From: Salinarimonas sp.
Lineage (GTDB): Bacteria > Pseudomonadota > Alphaproteobacteria > Rhizobiales > Beijerinckiaceae
Assembly: GCF_040111675.1 (NCBI RefSeq)
Contig: NZ_CP157794.1
Location: forward strand, 3,927,501 to 3,991,500
Direction of reading: 5' to 3'
Length of the DNA: 64,000 nucleotides
Positions 16,550-24,763 of the stretch are shown here, piece after piece; position 1 is the stretch's first letter; each line of letters opens with the position of its first letter. Below the pieces are notes generated by a model, which worked only from the letters and a program-made list of their open reading frames with translations, was not told the DNA's origin and ran no database searches. The translations under genes were made by a program, and so were the position numbers.

Positions 16550-17725
16550 TCATCCCTTCACCGCCCCCGCGGTGAGGCCGGACACGATCTGGCGCTGGAA
16601 CACCATCACGAGCAGGAACAGGGGCGCGGTGATCGACACCGCCGCGGCCACCGCGCGGACCTGGTCCGTCGTCGTCGTCTCGCGGTTGAAGAAGCCGGCT
16701 ATGGCGGGGACCATGGTCTGGTTCTGCGCGTCGAGCAGCAGCGAGGTGACGAGGAAGTCGTTGTAGGCGAGCAGGAAGGAGAACAGCCCCGTCGTGATCA
16801 CGCCAGGCCACATCACCGGCATGATGACGCGCCAGAACGCCTCGAAATGCGAGCAGCCGTCGACCCGCGCCGCCTCGTCGAGCTCGGCCGGGATGTTCAT
16901 GAAGAACGAGCGCAGCATCCAGATCGTGAACGGCTGGTTGATCGCCACCAGCACCAGGATCACGGCGAGCGGCTGGCCGTAGAGCGTCGGCGCGTTATCG
17001 CCGAGGATCGGCTCCAGGATCTCGGCGGAGTTGATGAAGGGCGGCAGGTAGCCGGACACCAGCACCGAATGCGGCAGGGCGCGGAAGATCAGGGCCGAGA
17101 TCAAGAGCCAGAAGGCGAGCGAGGAGCGCGTGCGCGCGAGCGCATAGCCCGCGAGCGTGCCGACGGTGAGCGAGATCGTCACCACGCCGCCGGTCACGAG
17201 GAGCGAGTTGAGAAAGTTGCGGTAGAATTCCTGGTCGACCCAGACGTTCCGGTAATGCTCCAGCGTCAGCCCGAGCACCGGCTGCGCCAGGAGCCCCAGC
17301 ACCGGGATCGGCGCGAGCAGGGCCTCGAGCCCGCCGAGCACGGCCGGCAGCAGGAGCGCCAGCACCGCCATCGCGGCGACGCCGTAGAGCACGCCGCCGA
17401 CGAGCCAGCCGAGCGGCAGCCAGGCGTCCGGCGCGGCCTTCTCCACCCATCTCCCGAGCCGGCGCGCGGCGACGAGATACAGGGCGACCAGCGTCGCCGC
17501 GCCGAGCACGAGATCGAGCACGGAGAGCCCCTGCCCCGTCGCGCGGGTCGCCGGCCCGAAGATCACGGCGAAGGGGTTCGCCGCGAAGGCGTCGACGGGG
17601 AGCTTGAAGCTCATCACCGCGATCCAGAACAAGGGGAACGCGGCGATCAGGCACCAGAAGCCGAGGAAGAGGCCGGTCGTCCAGCGCAAGGATGCGGAGG
17701 GCTGCAGGGTCTTGGCGCCCATCAT
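16550..17725 (-). CDS. CUT1 ABC transporter permease (MalG type) with extra membrane insert
   Basis: 391 aa, about 100 longer than usual MalG-type permeases. The first helix (about 16-38) and the core (about 157-390) are typical, with NSLLVTGG, GYALARTRSS and the EAA loop ELDEAARVDGCSHFEAFWRV (281-300) that docks on the ATPase. Between FAVIFGP (about 57) and LTLEHYRNVW (about 153) lies an inserted stretch of about 95 residues with two to three hydrophobic segments. The insert occupies the periplasmic loop after helix 1. The start lies 5 bp after the partner permease gene. Confidence 0.88.
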   Translation of the reverse strand: MMGAKTLQPSASLRWTTGLFLGFWCLIAAFPLFWIAVMSFKLPVDAFAANPFAVIFGPATRATGQGLSVLDLVLGAATLVALYLVAARRLGRWVEKAAPDAWLPLGWLVGGVLYGVAAMAVLALLLPAVLGGLEALLAPIPVLGLLAQPVLGLTLEHYRNVWVDQEFYRNFLNSLLVTGGVVTISLTVGTLAGYALARTRSSLAFWLLISALIFRALPHSVLVSGYLPPFINSAEILEPILGDNAPTLYGQPLAVILVLVAINQPFTIWMLRSFFMNIPAELDEAARVDGCSHFEAFWRVIMPVMWPGVITTGLFSFLLAYNDFLVTSLLLDAQNQTMVPAIAGFFNRETTTTDQVRAVAAAVSITAPLFLLVMVFQRQIVSGLTAGAVKG

Positions 17726-17729
17726 GGTC

Positions 17730-18758
17730 TCACCCCCTCGGCCGGTAGTCGCGCCAGGTGCGCATGAGAAGCGGGATCAGCAGGACGACGATGCCCACCA
17801 TGGTCAGCATGGAGGAGGCGGAGGCCCGCGAGATGGAGCGGTTGCCGGAATCGTCGGGCGTCAGGAAGTCGTAGGTGAGGAATTGCAGCGAGATCCGGTG
17901 GGCGGAAGCGGAGAAGCCGATCACCTCCTCGAAGACGCGGTAGGAATCCATCAGGTGGATCAGGGCCACGAAGACGATGAGCGGCATCAGGTGGGGCACG
18001 ACGACGTAGCGCAGCCGCTCGACGCGCGAGGCGCCGTCGATCACCGCGCTCTCGAGCGTGTCCTGGTTCACGGTCTGGAGCCCGGCGTAGAACACGACGA
18101 AGGCGAAGGGCGCCACGTGCCAGACGCGGTAGAACAGCATCAGCAGCTCGATCGTCCACCCTTGCGCGAACATGAAGATCTCGCGCCCGGTCAGCGCCTC
18201 CATCGCGTTCGTCAGGATGCCGTCGCCGATGAACAGCCAGCGGATCGACAGCGCGCCGATCACGGGCGTGATGATGAAGGGCAGGAGCGAGACGAAGATC
18301 ACCGGCCCGCGCACGGAGCGCACCACCGAGTTCACCGCGAGCGCCACCGCGAGACCGAGGCCCAGCACGAGCGGCAGCGTGATCAGCGTGAAGGTGAGGG
18401 TGAAGCGCAGCGCCTTGTAGAAGTCGATGTTCGACAGGCGCGTCCACACCCCCTCCCCCGCCGCGAAGGCCGCGGCGACGGCCTCCGGCTGGAGCAGCGC
18501 GCGGTAGGTCTCGAGCCCGACGAAGACGGTCCGCGTGACGACGCGCCCGTTCTCGTCGAGCAGCGGCCGCGTCGAGACGATGGTCTCGCAGTTCGGCGCC
18601 GGGAAGCCCGGCGTGCAGCGCTCCTCCTCCACCCGCTCGAACACGGTCTGCGTGTTGTAGAAGCTCTGGGCGAAGACGAAGACCAGCGGCGCCGCGATGA
18701 ACACGAGCATCATGATCAGGGACGGCCCGACGAAGGCGAAGAACGTGCGCGGCTTCAT
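17730..18758 (-). CDS. CUT1 ABC transporter permease (MalF/UgpA type)
   Basis: 342-aa inner-membrane permease with a first helix at about 7-30, a periplasmic loop carrying two cysteines (about 48-57), and five further helices. The EAA-type motif is VNQDTLESAVIDGASRVERL. It pairs with the next gene's permease as the heterodimer of a carbohydrate-type importer. It is separated from the solute-binding protein gene by a 190-bp palindromic repeat, which suggests unequal expression of binding protein and permeases. Confidence 0.9.
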   Translation of the reverse strand: MKPRTFFAFVGPSLIMMLVFIAAPLVFVFAQSFYNTQTVFERVEEERCTPGFPAPNCETIVSTRPLLDENGRVVTRTVFVGLETYRALLQPEAVAAAFAAGEGVWTRLSNIDFYKALRFTLTFTLITLPLVLGLGLAVALAVNSVVRSVRGPVIFVSLLPFIITPVIGALSIRWLFIGDGILTNAMEALTGREIFMFAQGWTIELLMLFYRVWHVAPFAFVVFYAGLQTVNQDTLESAVIDGASRVERLRYVVVPHLMPLIVFVALIHLMDSYRVFEEVIGFSASAHRISLQFLTYDFLTPDDSGNRSISRASASSMLTMVGIVVLLIPLLMRTWRDYRPRG

Positions 18759-18811
18759 CCCTGTCCCTCCCTGAGCGTGGTTGCTCTCGACCCGATACCG
18801 GTCGAGCGGGT

Positions 18812-19000
18812 GTCATCCCCGGCCGGAGCCGGCGAAGCCGGCGGAGGGGAAGGGGACCCAGCGCGAGACTGTCGCGCCGCAGGCGCTCCCTGCGCCGCCG
18901 ACCAGGCGGCTGGTCGCCGCCGACAGCGGCGGCTTCGCCGCGACTCCATTGCTGGGTCCCCTTCCCCTCCGCGCCTGACGGCGCTTCGGCCGGGGACGAC
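18812..19000. repeat. family A palindromic repeat (copy 2, intact)
   Basis: 189 bp starting GTCATCCCCGGCC and ending GGCCGGGGACGAC. Each arm contains the sequence into which the IS110 element inserted in copy 1 (GGAGGGGAAGGGGACCC at 18843-18859, and inverted at 18954-18970). The centre ACCAGGCGGCTGGT is shared with copy 1. It lies between the binding-protein and permease genes. Confidence 0.85.
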
Positions 19001-19032
19001 ACGCGGCGCGCGAACCGCGCCGCGCGTCGGCG

Positions 19033-20256
19033 TTACTGCAGCAGCCCCGCCTCGCGGGCCGCGGCGAGATAGGCGGCCTCGGTGTCGGCGAGGGACTGCT
19101 CGGCGCTCTCCTGGCCGGTGAGGTAGTCGGCGATGTTGTTGCCGATGGCCGTGTGCAGGAGCCCCATCTCGACCGACGAGGGATAGGCCACCGGCCCGGC
19201 CATCGCCGTCTGGATCGCGCCCTCGGCGAGCGGGCCGGGCGTGTAGCCCTCGATCAGCCAGACCGCGTCGTCGTTGTTGGCGGCGACCATCCGCGGCGAG
19301 AGCCCTTCCAGCGCCAGCCGGAAGGCGGCCTCGGCCTCCTCGTCGGGGATGTTCTGGGCGATGACGATGCCGTCCCACCAGATCGTCGTGGCGGGCTTGG
19401 CGCCCTCCTCGGCGAAGGGCGCGGGCGCCATGCCGACCTTGCCGGCGACCTGGCTCTCGGCCTCGTCGTCCATCGCCGCGGCGCGGGTGGCCCAGAGGTT
19501 GGCCATGGCGATCTTGCCCTGCTGGAACTGCTGCTGGACGTAGGTCGAGTCCGAGACCAGGAATTCCGGATCCATGTACTCGGTTAGCGCCTTCATCGTC
19601 TCGAGCGCCTTCACGCCGGCTTCCGACGTGATCAGCGTGTTGCCCTCCGCGTCGAAGAACTCCCCGCCGAAGCCGGCATACATGTTGACGAAGTCCTGGG
19701 CGAGGTTCCAGCCGGACGCCATGGTGGCCCCGATCGGGTACTCGACGAGCCCCGCCTCGCGGATCTTCGCGGCGGCGTCGAGCACCTCGGCGTAGGTGGT
19801 CGGCACGTCGAGACCGAGCTCCTCGAACACGTCCGTGCGGTACATCAGGTGCTGCGTGTTCACCATCATGGCGATGGCCACGATCTTCCCGTCGACGCGG
19901 ATGAGCTGGTTCGGCGAGAGGTCCTGGCCGTACTGCTCGACATAGGCGTCGAGCGGGCGGATGGTGCCCTCGTTCAGAAGCGGGGTGAGCGTGCCGTTGG
20001 CGACGCCGCCGATGTGGTAGAGCGAGGGCTCGGCCGCGAAGGCGGTCGGCTGCTTCTGGCGGAACTCCTGGTCGAGCTCGACCACGAGGTTCGGCGCGCA
20101 CTCCTTCATCGTGTCCGTCACGGCCACCCAGGCCGGGAAGGCGGCGGAGAGGTGCTTGATCGCCAGGTCGGTGGTGAAGTCGCATCCCTCCTGGGCGAGG
20201 GCCGGGCCGGCCGCGAGCGAGAGCGCGGCCGCGAGCGCGATATGGCTGGTCTTCAT
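19033..20256 (-). CDS. ABC transporter extracellular solute-binding protein (family 1)
   Basis: 407-aa periplasmic binding protein with a signal peptide at residues 1-21 (ALAAALSLAAGPALAQ). It shows the two-lobe family-1 pattern typical of sugar and polyol importers, including VDGKIVAIAMMVNTQHLMYR and GKIAMANLWATRAAAM. It is probably the ligand-capture component for the permeases at 16550-18758 and the ATPase at 20317-21408. Ligand identity is not visible. ATG 20256 lies 60 bp after the ATPase gene, with GAGGAT upstream. Confidence 0.92.
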   Translation of the reverse strand: MKTSHIALAAALSLAAGPALAQEGCDFTTDLAIKHLSAAFPAWVAVTDTMKECAPNLVVELDQEFRQKQPTAFAAEPSLYHIGGVANGTLTPLLNEGTIRPLDAYVEQYGQDLSPNQLIRVDGKIVAIAMMVNTQHLMYRTDVFEELGLDVPTTYAEVLDAAAKIREAGLVEYPIGATMASGWNLAQDFVNMYAGFGGEFFDAEGNTLITSEAGVKALETMKALTEYMDPEFLVSDSTYVQQQFQQGKIAMANLWATRAAAMDDEAESQVAGKVGMAPAPFAEEGAKPATTIWWDGIVIAQNIPDEEAEAAFRLALEGLSPRMVAANNDDAVWLIEGYTPGPLAEGAIQTAMAGPVAYPSSVEMGLLHTAIGNNIADYLTGQESAEQSLADTEAAYLAAAREAGLLQ

Positions 20257-20316
20257 TCTCTGATCCTCGTTCCCCGTTGGTCTCGTTCCTGGAGGTGTCG
20301 ATCGCCGGTTCGCGTG

Positions 20317-21408
20317 TCAGCGGGCCGCCGCCGCCCGGACGCCGCCCGCCGCGCGCGCCGGCGTCAGCCGCGCGCCGCTCTCGGCGTCGAAGAGATGGCA
20401 GAGCTCCGGCGCGAGGCGGATCGCCGCCCGGTCCCCGATCCCGGCGCGAAAATCCTTGTGCGCCTTCACGGACACGAGCGCCCCGCCGGCGCGCACGGTG
20501 ATCATGGTCGCATCGCCGAGGAGCTCGAGCGTGTAGATCGGGGCGACGATCTCCCCTTTCCCGTCCATGGCCAGCGCCGCGTCCTCGGCGCGGAAGCCGA
20601 GCGTCACCGGCCCGTCGGGCAGCGCGATTCCGGGCACGCGCACGCTCTGCCCGACGAAGATCCCGCCCTGGACGACGCCCTCCATCAGGTTCATCGCCGG
20701 CGAGCCGATGAAGCCCGCGACGAAGGTGTTGGCCGGGTCGTCGTAGATCTCCGTCGGCGTGCCGACCTGCTGGATCACGCCCTTGTTCATCACCACGACC
20801 CGGTCGGCGAGGGTCATCGCCTCGATCTGGTCGTGGGTGACGTAGATCGTCGTCACCTTCAATTCGTGCTGGAGGTTCTTGATCTGCGCGCGGGTCGAGA
20901 CGCGCAGCTTGGCGTCGAGGTTGGAGAGCGGCTCGTCCATCAGGAACACGGTCGGCTCGCGCACGATGGCGCGGGCGAGCGCCACCCGCTGGCGCTGGCC
21001 GCCGGAGAGCTCGGCGGGCTTGCGGTGCAGGAAGGCGTCGAGCTCCACCATCGCCGCCGCGCGGCGCACCCGCTCGTCGTGCTCGGAGGCCGGGACCTTG
21101 CGCACCTTCAGGGGGAAGCGGATGTTCTCGTAGACGTTCATGTTCGGGTAGAGCCCGTAGCTCTGGAACACCATCGCCACGTCCCGATCCTTAGGATCGA
21201 GGTCGTTCACCCGCCGTTCGCCGATGAAGATCGCCCCCGAGGTCGCGTCCTCGAGGCCTGCGATCATGCGCATGGTCGTCGTCTTGCCGCAGCCGGACGG
21301 CCCGAGCAGGACCAGGAATTCCCGGTCGGCGATGGTCAGGTCGAAATCGGCGACGCCGACGAACGATCCCCACCGCTTGGTGACGTGCTCCAGACGGACC
21401 TCGGCCAT
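20317..21408 (-). CDS. ABC transporter ATP-binding protein (UgpC/MsmK type)
   Basis: 363-aa ATPase. Walker A GPSGCGKTT, Q-loop FQSYGLYPNMNV, signature LSGGQRQRVALARAI, Walker B FLMDEPLSNLDAKL and H-loop VTHDQIEAMTLADR are all present. A C-terminal TOBE/regulatory domain follows from about 240. I choose ATG 21408 (MAEVRLEHVTKRW). Upstream in-frame starts add 32 residues with no homology. First gene of the importer, divergent from the SnoaL-like gene at 21540 across a 131-bp spacer with a palindromic operator candidate. Confidence 0.93.
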   Translation of the reverse strand: MAEVRLEHVTKRWGSFVGVADFDLTIADREFLVLLGPSGCGKTTTMRMIAGLEDATSGAIFIGERRVNDLDPKDRDVAMVFQSYGLYPNMNVYENIRFPLKVRKVPASEHDERVRRAAAMVELDAFLHRKPAELSGGQRQRVALARAIVREPTVFLMDEPLSNLDAKLRVSTRAQIKNLQHELKVTTIYVTHDQIEAMTLADRVVVMNKGVIQQVGTPTEIYDDPANTFVAGFIGSPAMNLMEGVVQGGIFVGQSVRVPGIALPDGPVTLGFRAEDAALAMDGKGEIVAPIYTLELLGDATMITVRAGGALVSVKAHKDFRAGIGDRAAIRLAPELCHLFDAESGARLTPARAAGGVRAAAAR

Positions 21409-21455
21409 GCGCGCGCTCCCCGGCCGGCCCTTGGCGAGCTCTCTGGCCTTCGGTC

Positions 21456-21471
21456 TTGCATACCTATGCAA
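21456..21471. promoter_or_regulatory. candidate LacI-type operator
   Basis: TTGCATACCTATGCAA, a perfect 7-bp inverted repeat with a 2-bp centre, in the divergent spacer between the ABC ATPase and SnoaL-like genes. A looser GCAT-TTT-ATGC lies at 21505-21515. Size and symmetry fit LacI-family operators. The regulator at 13901-14953 is the obvious candidate. Confidence 0.55.
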
Positions 21472-21539
21472 AACGAGATTGACGGCACTCCTTCGCGTTG
21501 GCAAGCATTTTATGCGAACCCTCGCCCACCCGGTGACTC

Positions 21540-22505
21540 ATGAAAGATCTGCGGGCCGCGCGCCGCGCGACATATTCGTTCCTCCACGCGCTCATGGAGG
21601 CTCCGGAGACCGACCTGCGGCCCCTGCTCGAGACCCGCCTCGCGCCGGACGTCCGCTACCGCGTCTGCCATCCGCTCGGCGATCTCGTCGGGATCGAGGC
21701 CGTGCTCGAGGGGCTGATCCTCCCCTTGCGCCGGGCGCTGCCGCGGTGCCTGCGCCGCGACGAGATCTTCATGGCCGGCACGACCCGGCGCGGCGAGGGG
21801 GACTTCGTCGCCGCGCTCGGCCACTATGTCGGCAATTTCGAGCGGCCCTTCGGGCGGGTGACGCCCAACGGCAGGCTCGTCTTCCTGCGCGCCGGGGAGA
21901 TGTACCGGATCGAGGGCGAGACCATCGTCGAGGCGACGATCCTCCTCGACCTCCTCGACCTCAAGCGCCAGACGGGGGCCTTCCCCCTCCCCCACATGCT
22001 CGGGACCGAGATGCTCTTCCCCGGTCCGGCGACGCACGACGGCGTCATGCCCGACGCGCCGGAGCGCTCCGAGTCCTCGGCCGCCCTCGTCGAAGCGATG
22101 CTGACGGATCTGCGCGCCTTCGACCCGACGAGCTTCGAATCCGCGGGCCAGACCGGCTACTGGCATCCGCAGATGCTCTGGTACGGGCCGGCGGGGATCG
22201 GCGCGAACTTCACCTATCCCGGCTTCCAGCGCGACCACCGCATCCCCTTCCTCACGGCGTTTCCGGACCGGGTGGGCGGCAACCATTTCTGCCGCTTCGG
22301 CGACGGCGACTACGTCTGCTCCGGCGGCTGGCCCTCCATGACCATGACCCATGCCGGCCCCTATCTCGGCGTCCCGCCGACGGGCCGGGCGCTGACCCTG
22401 CGGGTGATGGATTTCTGGCGCTGCGAGGCCGGCACGATCCGCGAGAACTGGGTGCTGCTCGATTACGGCGATCTGTTCGCGCAGATGGGTGTCGCGGTGA
22501 TCTGA
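21540..22505 (+). CDS. tandem SnoaL/NTF2-like protein, divergent from ABC importer
   Basis: 321 aa with two NTF2-like halves (about 10-150 and 165-320). Aromatic-rich motifs include YWHPQMLWYGPAGIG and FCRFGDGDYVCSGGWP. The overall layout is the same as the gene at 12927-13904, so the cluster probably carries two related enzymes acting on similar intermediates. It is read away from the importer and the presumed shared operator at 21456. No SD is clear before ATG 21540. No experimentally known relative can be named from sequence alone. Confidence 0.75.
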   Translation: MKDLRAARRATYSFLHALMEAPETDLRPLLETRLAPDVRYRVCHPLGDLVGIEAVLEGLILPLRRALPRCLRRDEIFMAGTTRRGEGDFVAALGHYVGNFERPFGRVTPNGRLVFLRAGEMYRIEGETIVEATILLDLLDLKRQTGAFPLPHMLGTEMLFPGPATHDGVMPDAPERSESSAALVEAMLTDLRAFDPTSFESAGQTGYWHPQMLWYGPAGIGANFTYPGFQRDHRIPFLTAFPDRVGGNHFCRFGDGDYVCSGGWPSMTMTHAGPYLGVPPTGRALTLRVMDFWRCEAGTIRENWVLLDYGDLFAQMGVAVI

Positions 22506-22640
22506 AGGGGGCTTGCGAATTTTTCCCCAACGCACGTGAACCTCCCGACGGGTGGGTCCGACGAAGCGAGGACGAGGCGCGAGACACCAGACCCCGCGCC
22601 CCGCCTCGAAGACCCAGACCCGATCAGGAGACCCCGACCC

Positions 22641-22970
22641 ATGTTCAAGCTCGCCGCCCCCGCCGCCTTCGCCGCCCTCGCGCTCGGCGCGGGCTTCCTC
22701 GGCTCCGTCGTCGCCACCCCGGCCGACGCCCTCCAGCTGCGCGCCCCCGGCCCGCAGCCGGGCGACTGCAAGGCGTCGCCCGTCGTCGCCCACGGCTCCA
22801 GCCCCGCGGCCGCCCAGGCCGTGTGGTCGAACCAGGCGATCGCCCAGCACGGCGCCAACTGGGGCATCTGGGCCGGCGCCCAGGGCAAGGTGACGCAGCC
22901 CACCGGCCAGCGCGGCGCCACCGCCTGGCAGGCCATGGCCCGCCCGTGCTTCTTCTACCCGGTCCAGTGA
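22641..22970 (+). CDS. small secreted protein of unknown function
   Basis: 109 aa with a clear signal peptide (about residues 1-30, hydrophobic, ending ADA). The mature part is about 80 residues and rich in Ala, Gly, Gln and Trp, with two cysteines (GDCKAS, RPCFFYP) that could form one disulfide. It contains VWSNQAIAQHGANWGIWAGAQG. ATG 22641 has CAGGAG upstream. I do not recognise the family. A strong hairpin follows the stop. Confidence 0.65.
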   Translation: MFKLAAPAAFAALALGAGFLGSVVATPADALQLRAPGPQPGDCKASPVVAHGSSPAAAQAVWSNQAIAQHGANWGIWAGAQGKVTQPTGQRGATAWQAMARPCFFYPVQ

Positions 22971-22984
22971 CCGCGGCGCGGTGC

Positions 22985-23012
22985 GCCCGCCCGGCATGCA
23001 AGCCGGGCGGGC
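22985..23012 (+). terminator. strong stem-loop after the small secreted protein gene
   Basis: Perfect 11-bp GC stem (GCCCGCCCGGC / GCCGGGCGGGC) with loop ATGCAA, 15 nt after the stop codon. No T-run follows, so it is a terminator or a 3'-end-protecting hairpin. Confidence 0.6.
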
Positions 23013-23110
23013 GGGCCGGATGACGTTGCGATATGCGGTTTGTTCCTGAATTGTTCTAGCGCCGAGACTCGACATAGCATGGCGTCCGTTCACGAACGGG
23101 AGACGCCTTC

Positions 23111-23497
23111 ATGCCGACGCCTTCGCAAGCCCCTTCCTCGCGCGAGATCCGCCGCGCGCCCGCAGCCACGATCCTGCGCGCCCGCGCCGAGCGACGCGAG
23201 ATGAGCCCGCAGGAACGCCGCCTCTGGCAGGCCTTGCGGCGCCTGCGCGCCGACGGCTTCCAGTTCCGCCGCAAGGCGCCCCTCCTCGGCGGGATCGTCG
23301 ACTTCGCGTGCCTGCGCGCGCGCCTCGTCGTCGAGGTGGACGCGGCGGCGGACCAGGGCCCCTCCCCCGCCGACCAGGCCCGCGACGACGCCCTGGCGCA
23401 GGCGGGCTTCCGCGTGCTGCGTTTCTTCGCCATCGAGATCGACCGCGACCTGCCGGGCGTGATGCGGACGATCATGGGGAGACTGGGTGGGGGGTGA
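23111..23497 (+). CDS. DUF559-type endonuclease-fold protein
   Basis: 128 aa of the DUF559 family, related to the Vsr/restriction-endonuclease-like fold. The typical arrangement is present: MSPQERRLWQALRRLR, FRRKAPLLGGIVDFACLRARLVVEVD with putative catalytic Asp64, Glu75 and Asp77, and the closing GFRVLRFFAIEI. Such proteins are widespread in alphaproteobacteria and their role is unproven. ATG 23111 has GGGAGA upstream. It stands alone between unrelated genes. Confidence 0.82.
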   Translation: MPTPSQAPSSREIRRAPAATILRARAERREMSPQERRLWQALRRLRADGFQFRRKAPLLGGIVDFACLRARLVVEVDAAADQGPSPADQARDDALAQAGFRVLRFFAIEIDRDLPGVMRTIMGRLGGG

Positions 23498-23547
23498 ACG
23501 CTCGACCTCGGCGGTCGACCGCGACCAGCATTGATCGACGCGACCCG

Positions 23548-24075
23548 TCACCCGTGCTGGAACGCCAGAAACGCTCCGAGCGTCATGGCCGATGCGGCTA
23601 GAGAAAGAAGCGTCGCTGCGCCGGTCAGCGCCGCGCGCCGGCAGACGAGATAGACCGTCATCTCGAGATCCGCGCCTCTCGACCGGACCGTCTCCGCGTC
23701 TGCCCAGAAGACGAAGAGCGAGGCCAAGGTGCACACCGAGGCGATGAAGGAGGAGCCGAAGGCGCCCCTCACGAACCACCCGCCCGCGCCTTCAGCGGCG
23801 ACGAAAAGAGCCGCAGCCGCGATAATGGCGTTGAAGGCGAGGAGACCCTGCGCCTTGGCGATTACGCGGTCGTTCACCCGGTCGGCAAAGGCGAACGCTT
23901 CCGAGCCCTCCCGTTCTAGAAGTGCCAACTTCATCGCGTCCATTTCCCGACTTGAAACAGGTCCGCCGAGCACGAAGAAGCGCCCACGCGGGGTTGTGAT
24001 TTGGACGCGATCGATGAACTCGAAGAGCCTCTCTGCGCGGCTTTCGCTTCGGCCCGTCATGAGTCCTGCCCCCAT
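23548..24075 (-). CDS. small membrane protein of unknown function
   Basis: About 175 aa. The first 75 residues are soluble and charged. Three hydrophobic segments follow at about 76-94, 104-124 and 147-172, consistent with an inner-membrane protein with a cytoplasmic head. GC is slightly lower than in its neighbours. Starts at 24075 or 24060 (MTGRSESRAERLF) are both possible. I recognise no family. Confidence 0.55.
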   Translation of the reverse strand: MGAGLMTGRSESRAERLFEFIDRVQITTPRGRFFVLGGPVSSREMDAMKLALLEREGSEAFAFADRVNDRVIAKAQGLLAFNAIIAAAALFVAAEGAGGWFVRGAFGSSFIASVCTLASLFVFWADAETVRSRGADLEMTVYLVCRRAALTGAATLLSLAASAMTLGAFLAFQHG

Positions 24076-24177
24076 GGTTCGGCCGACACGAAGAACGTCT
24101 GCACCTGCCGTCAGACGGTCGACCTCCTCAACAATATCCCAAATTGTGCCTTCGCGGTACCCGTCACCACCCGAACG

Positions 24178-24204
24178 AAAAAGGGCGGCCCCGCGGGACC
24201 GCCC
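24178..24204 (-). terminator. intrinsic terminator of the ribosomal operon, after rplQ
   Basis: The minus strand reads GGGCGGTCCC-GC-GGGGCCGCCC followed by TTTTT: a 10-bp stem with one G-T wobble and a T-run, 30 nt after the rplQ stop. This is the best intrinsic terminator in the window. Confidence 0.85.
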
Positions 24205-24234
24205 TCTCGAAATCCGTGCCGGTGGAAGGCGCCC

Positions 24235-24654
24235 TCAGGCGGCCTCTTCCGTCTCCACCTCGGCGGAGGGGCCCGAGTCCTGGCCCTTCGCGTCCGGATC
24301 GCGGTCGACGAGCTCGATCACCGCCATCGGGGCGTTGTCGCCGTAGCGGAAACCGGCCTTGAGGACGCGGGTGTAACCGCCCGGACGCTCGGCGTAGCGG
24401 GGGCCGAGCACGTCGAACAGCTTCTTGACCAGCGTCTCGTCCTGGATGCGGGAGATGGCCTGGCGACGGGCGTGCAGGTCGCCGCGCTTGGCCAGCGTGA
24501 TCAGCTTCTCGACGACCGGACGCAGGTCCTTCGCCTTCGGCAGCGTGGTGACGATCTGCTCGTGCTTGATCAGCGCCTGAGCGAGGTTCTTGAACATCGC
24601 CTTGCGATGCTCGGCCGTACGGTTGAAGCGGCGGCCGCGATATCCGTGACGCAT
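24235..24654 (-). CDS. rplQ: 50S ribosomal protein L17
   Basis: 139-aa large-subunit protein, last gene of the alpha operon. The standard opening MRHGYRGRRFNRTAEHRKAM and PKAKDLRPVVEKLITLAKRGD are present. The C-terminal tail (about 118-139) is acidic and divergent, as in other alphaproteobacteria. It lies 109 bp after rpoA, and a strong terminator follows. Confidence 0.98.
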   Translation of the reverse strand: MRHGYRGRRFNRTAEHRKAMFKNLAQALIKHEQIVTTLPKAKDLRPVVEKLITLAKRGDLHARRQAISRIQDETLVKKLFDVLGPRYAERPGGYTRVLKAGFRYGDNAPMAVIELVDRDPDAKGQDSGPSAEVETEEAA

Positions 24655-24763
24655 GGTGGCTCTCCTTCGTTGCCGGCCGCCGTGCCAAGGAACGGCCGTC
24701 CGTCTTGATCGGGCGGAACGCCCGGTGTGGATGCGCCCCCGCCGTTCGGCGGAGGCGCGGATC

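Noticed and set aside
23111..23497. Vsr mismatch endonuclease in a restriction-modification system
   Set aside because: The fold is related, but the protein is of the DUF559 type and no DNA methyltransferase is nearby.
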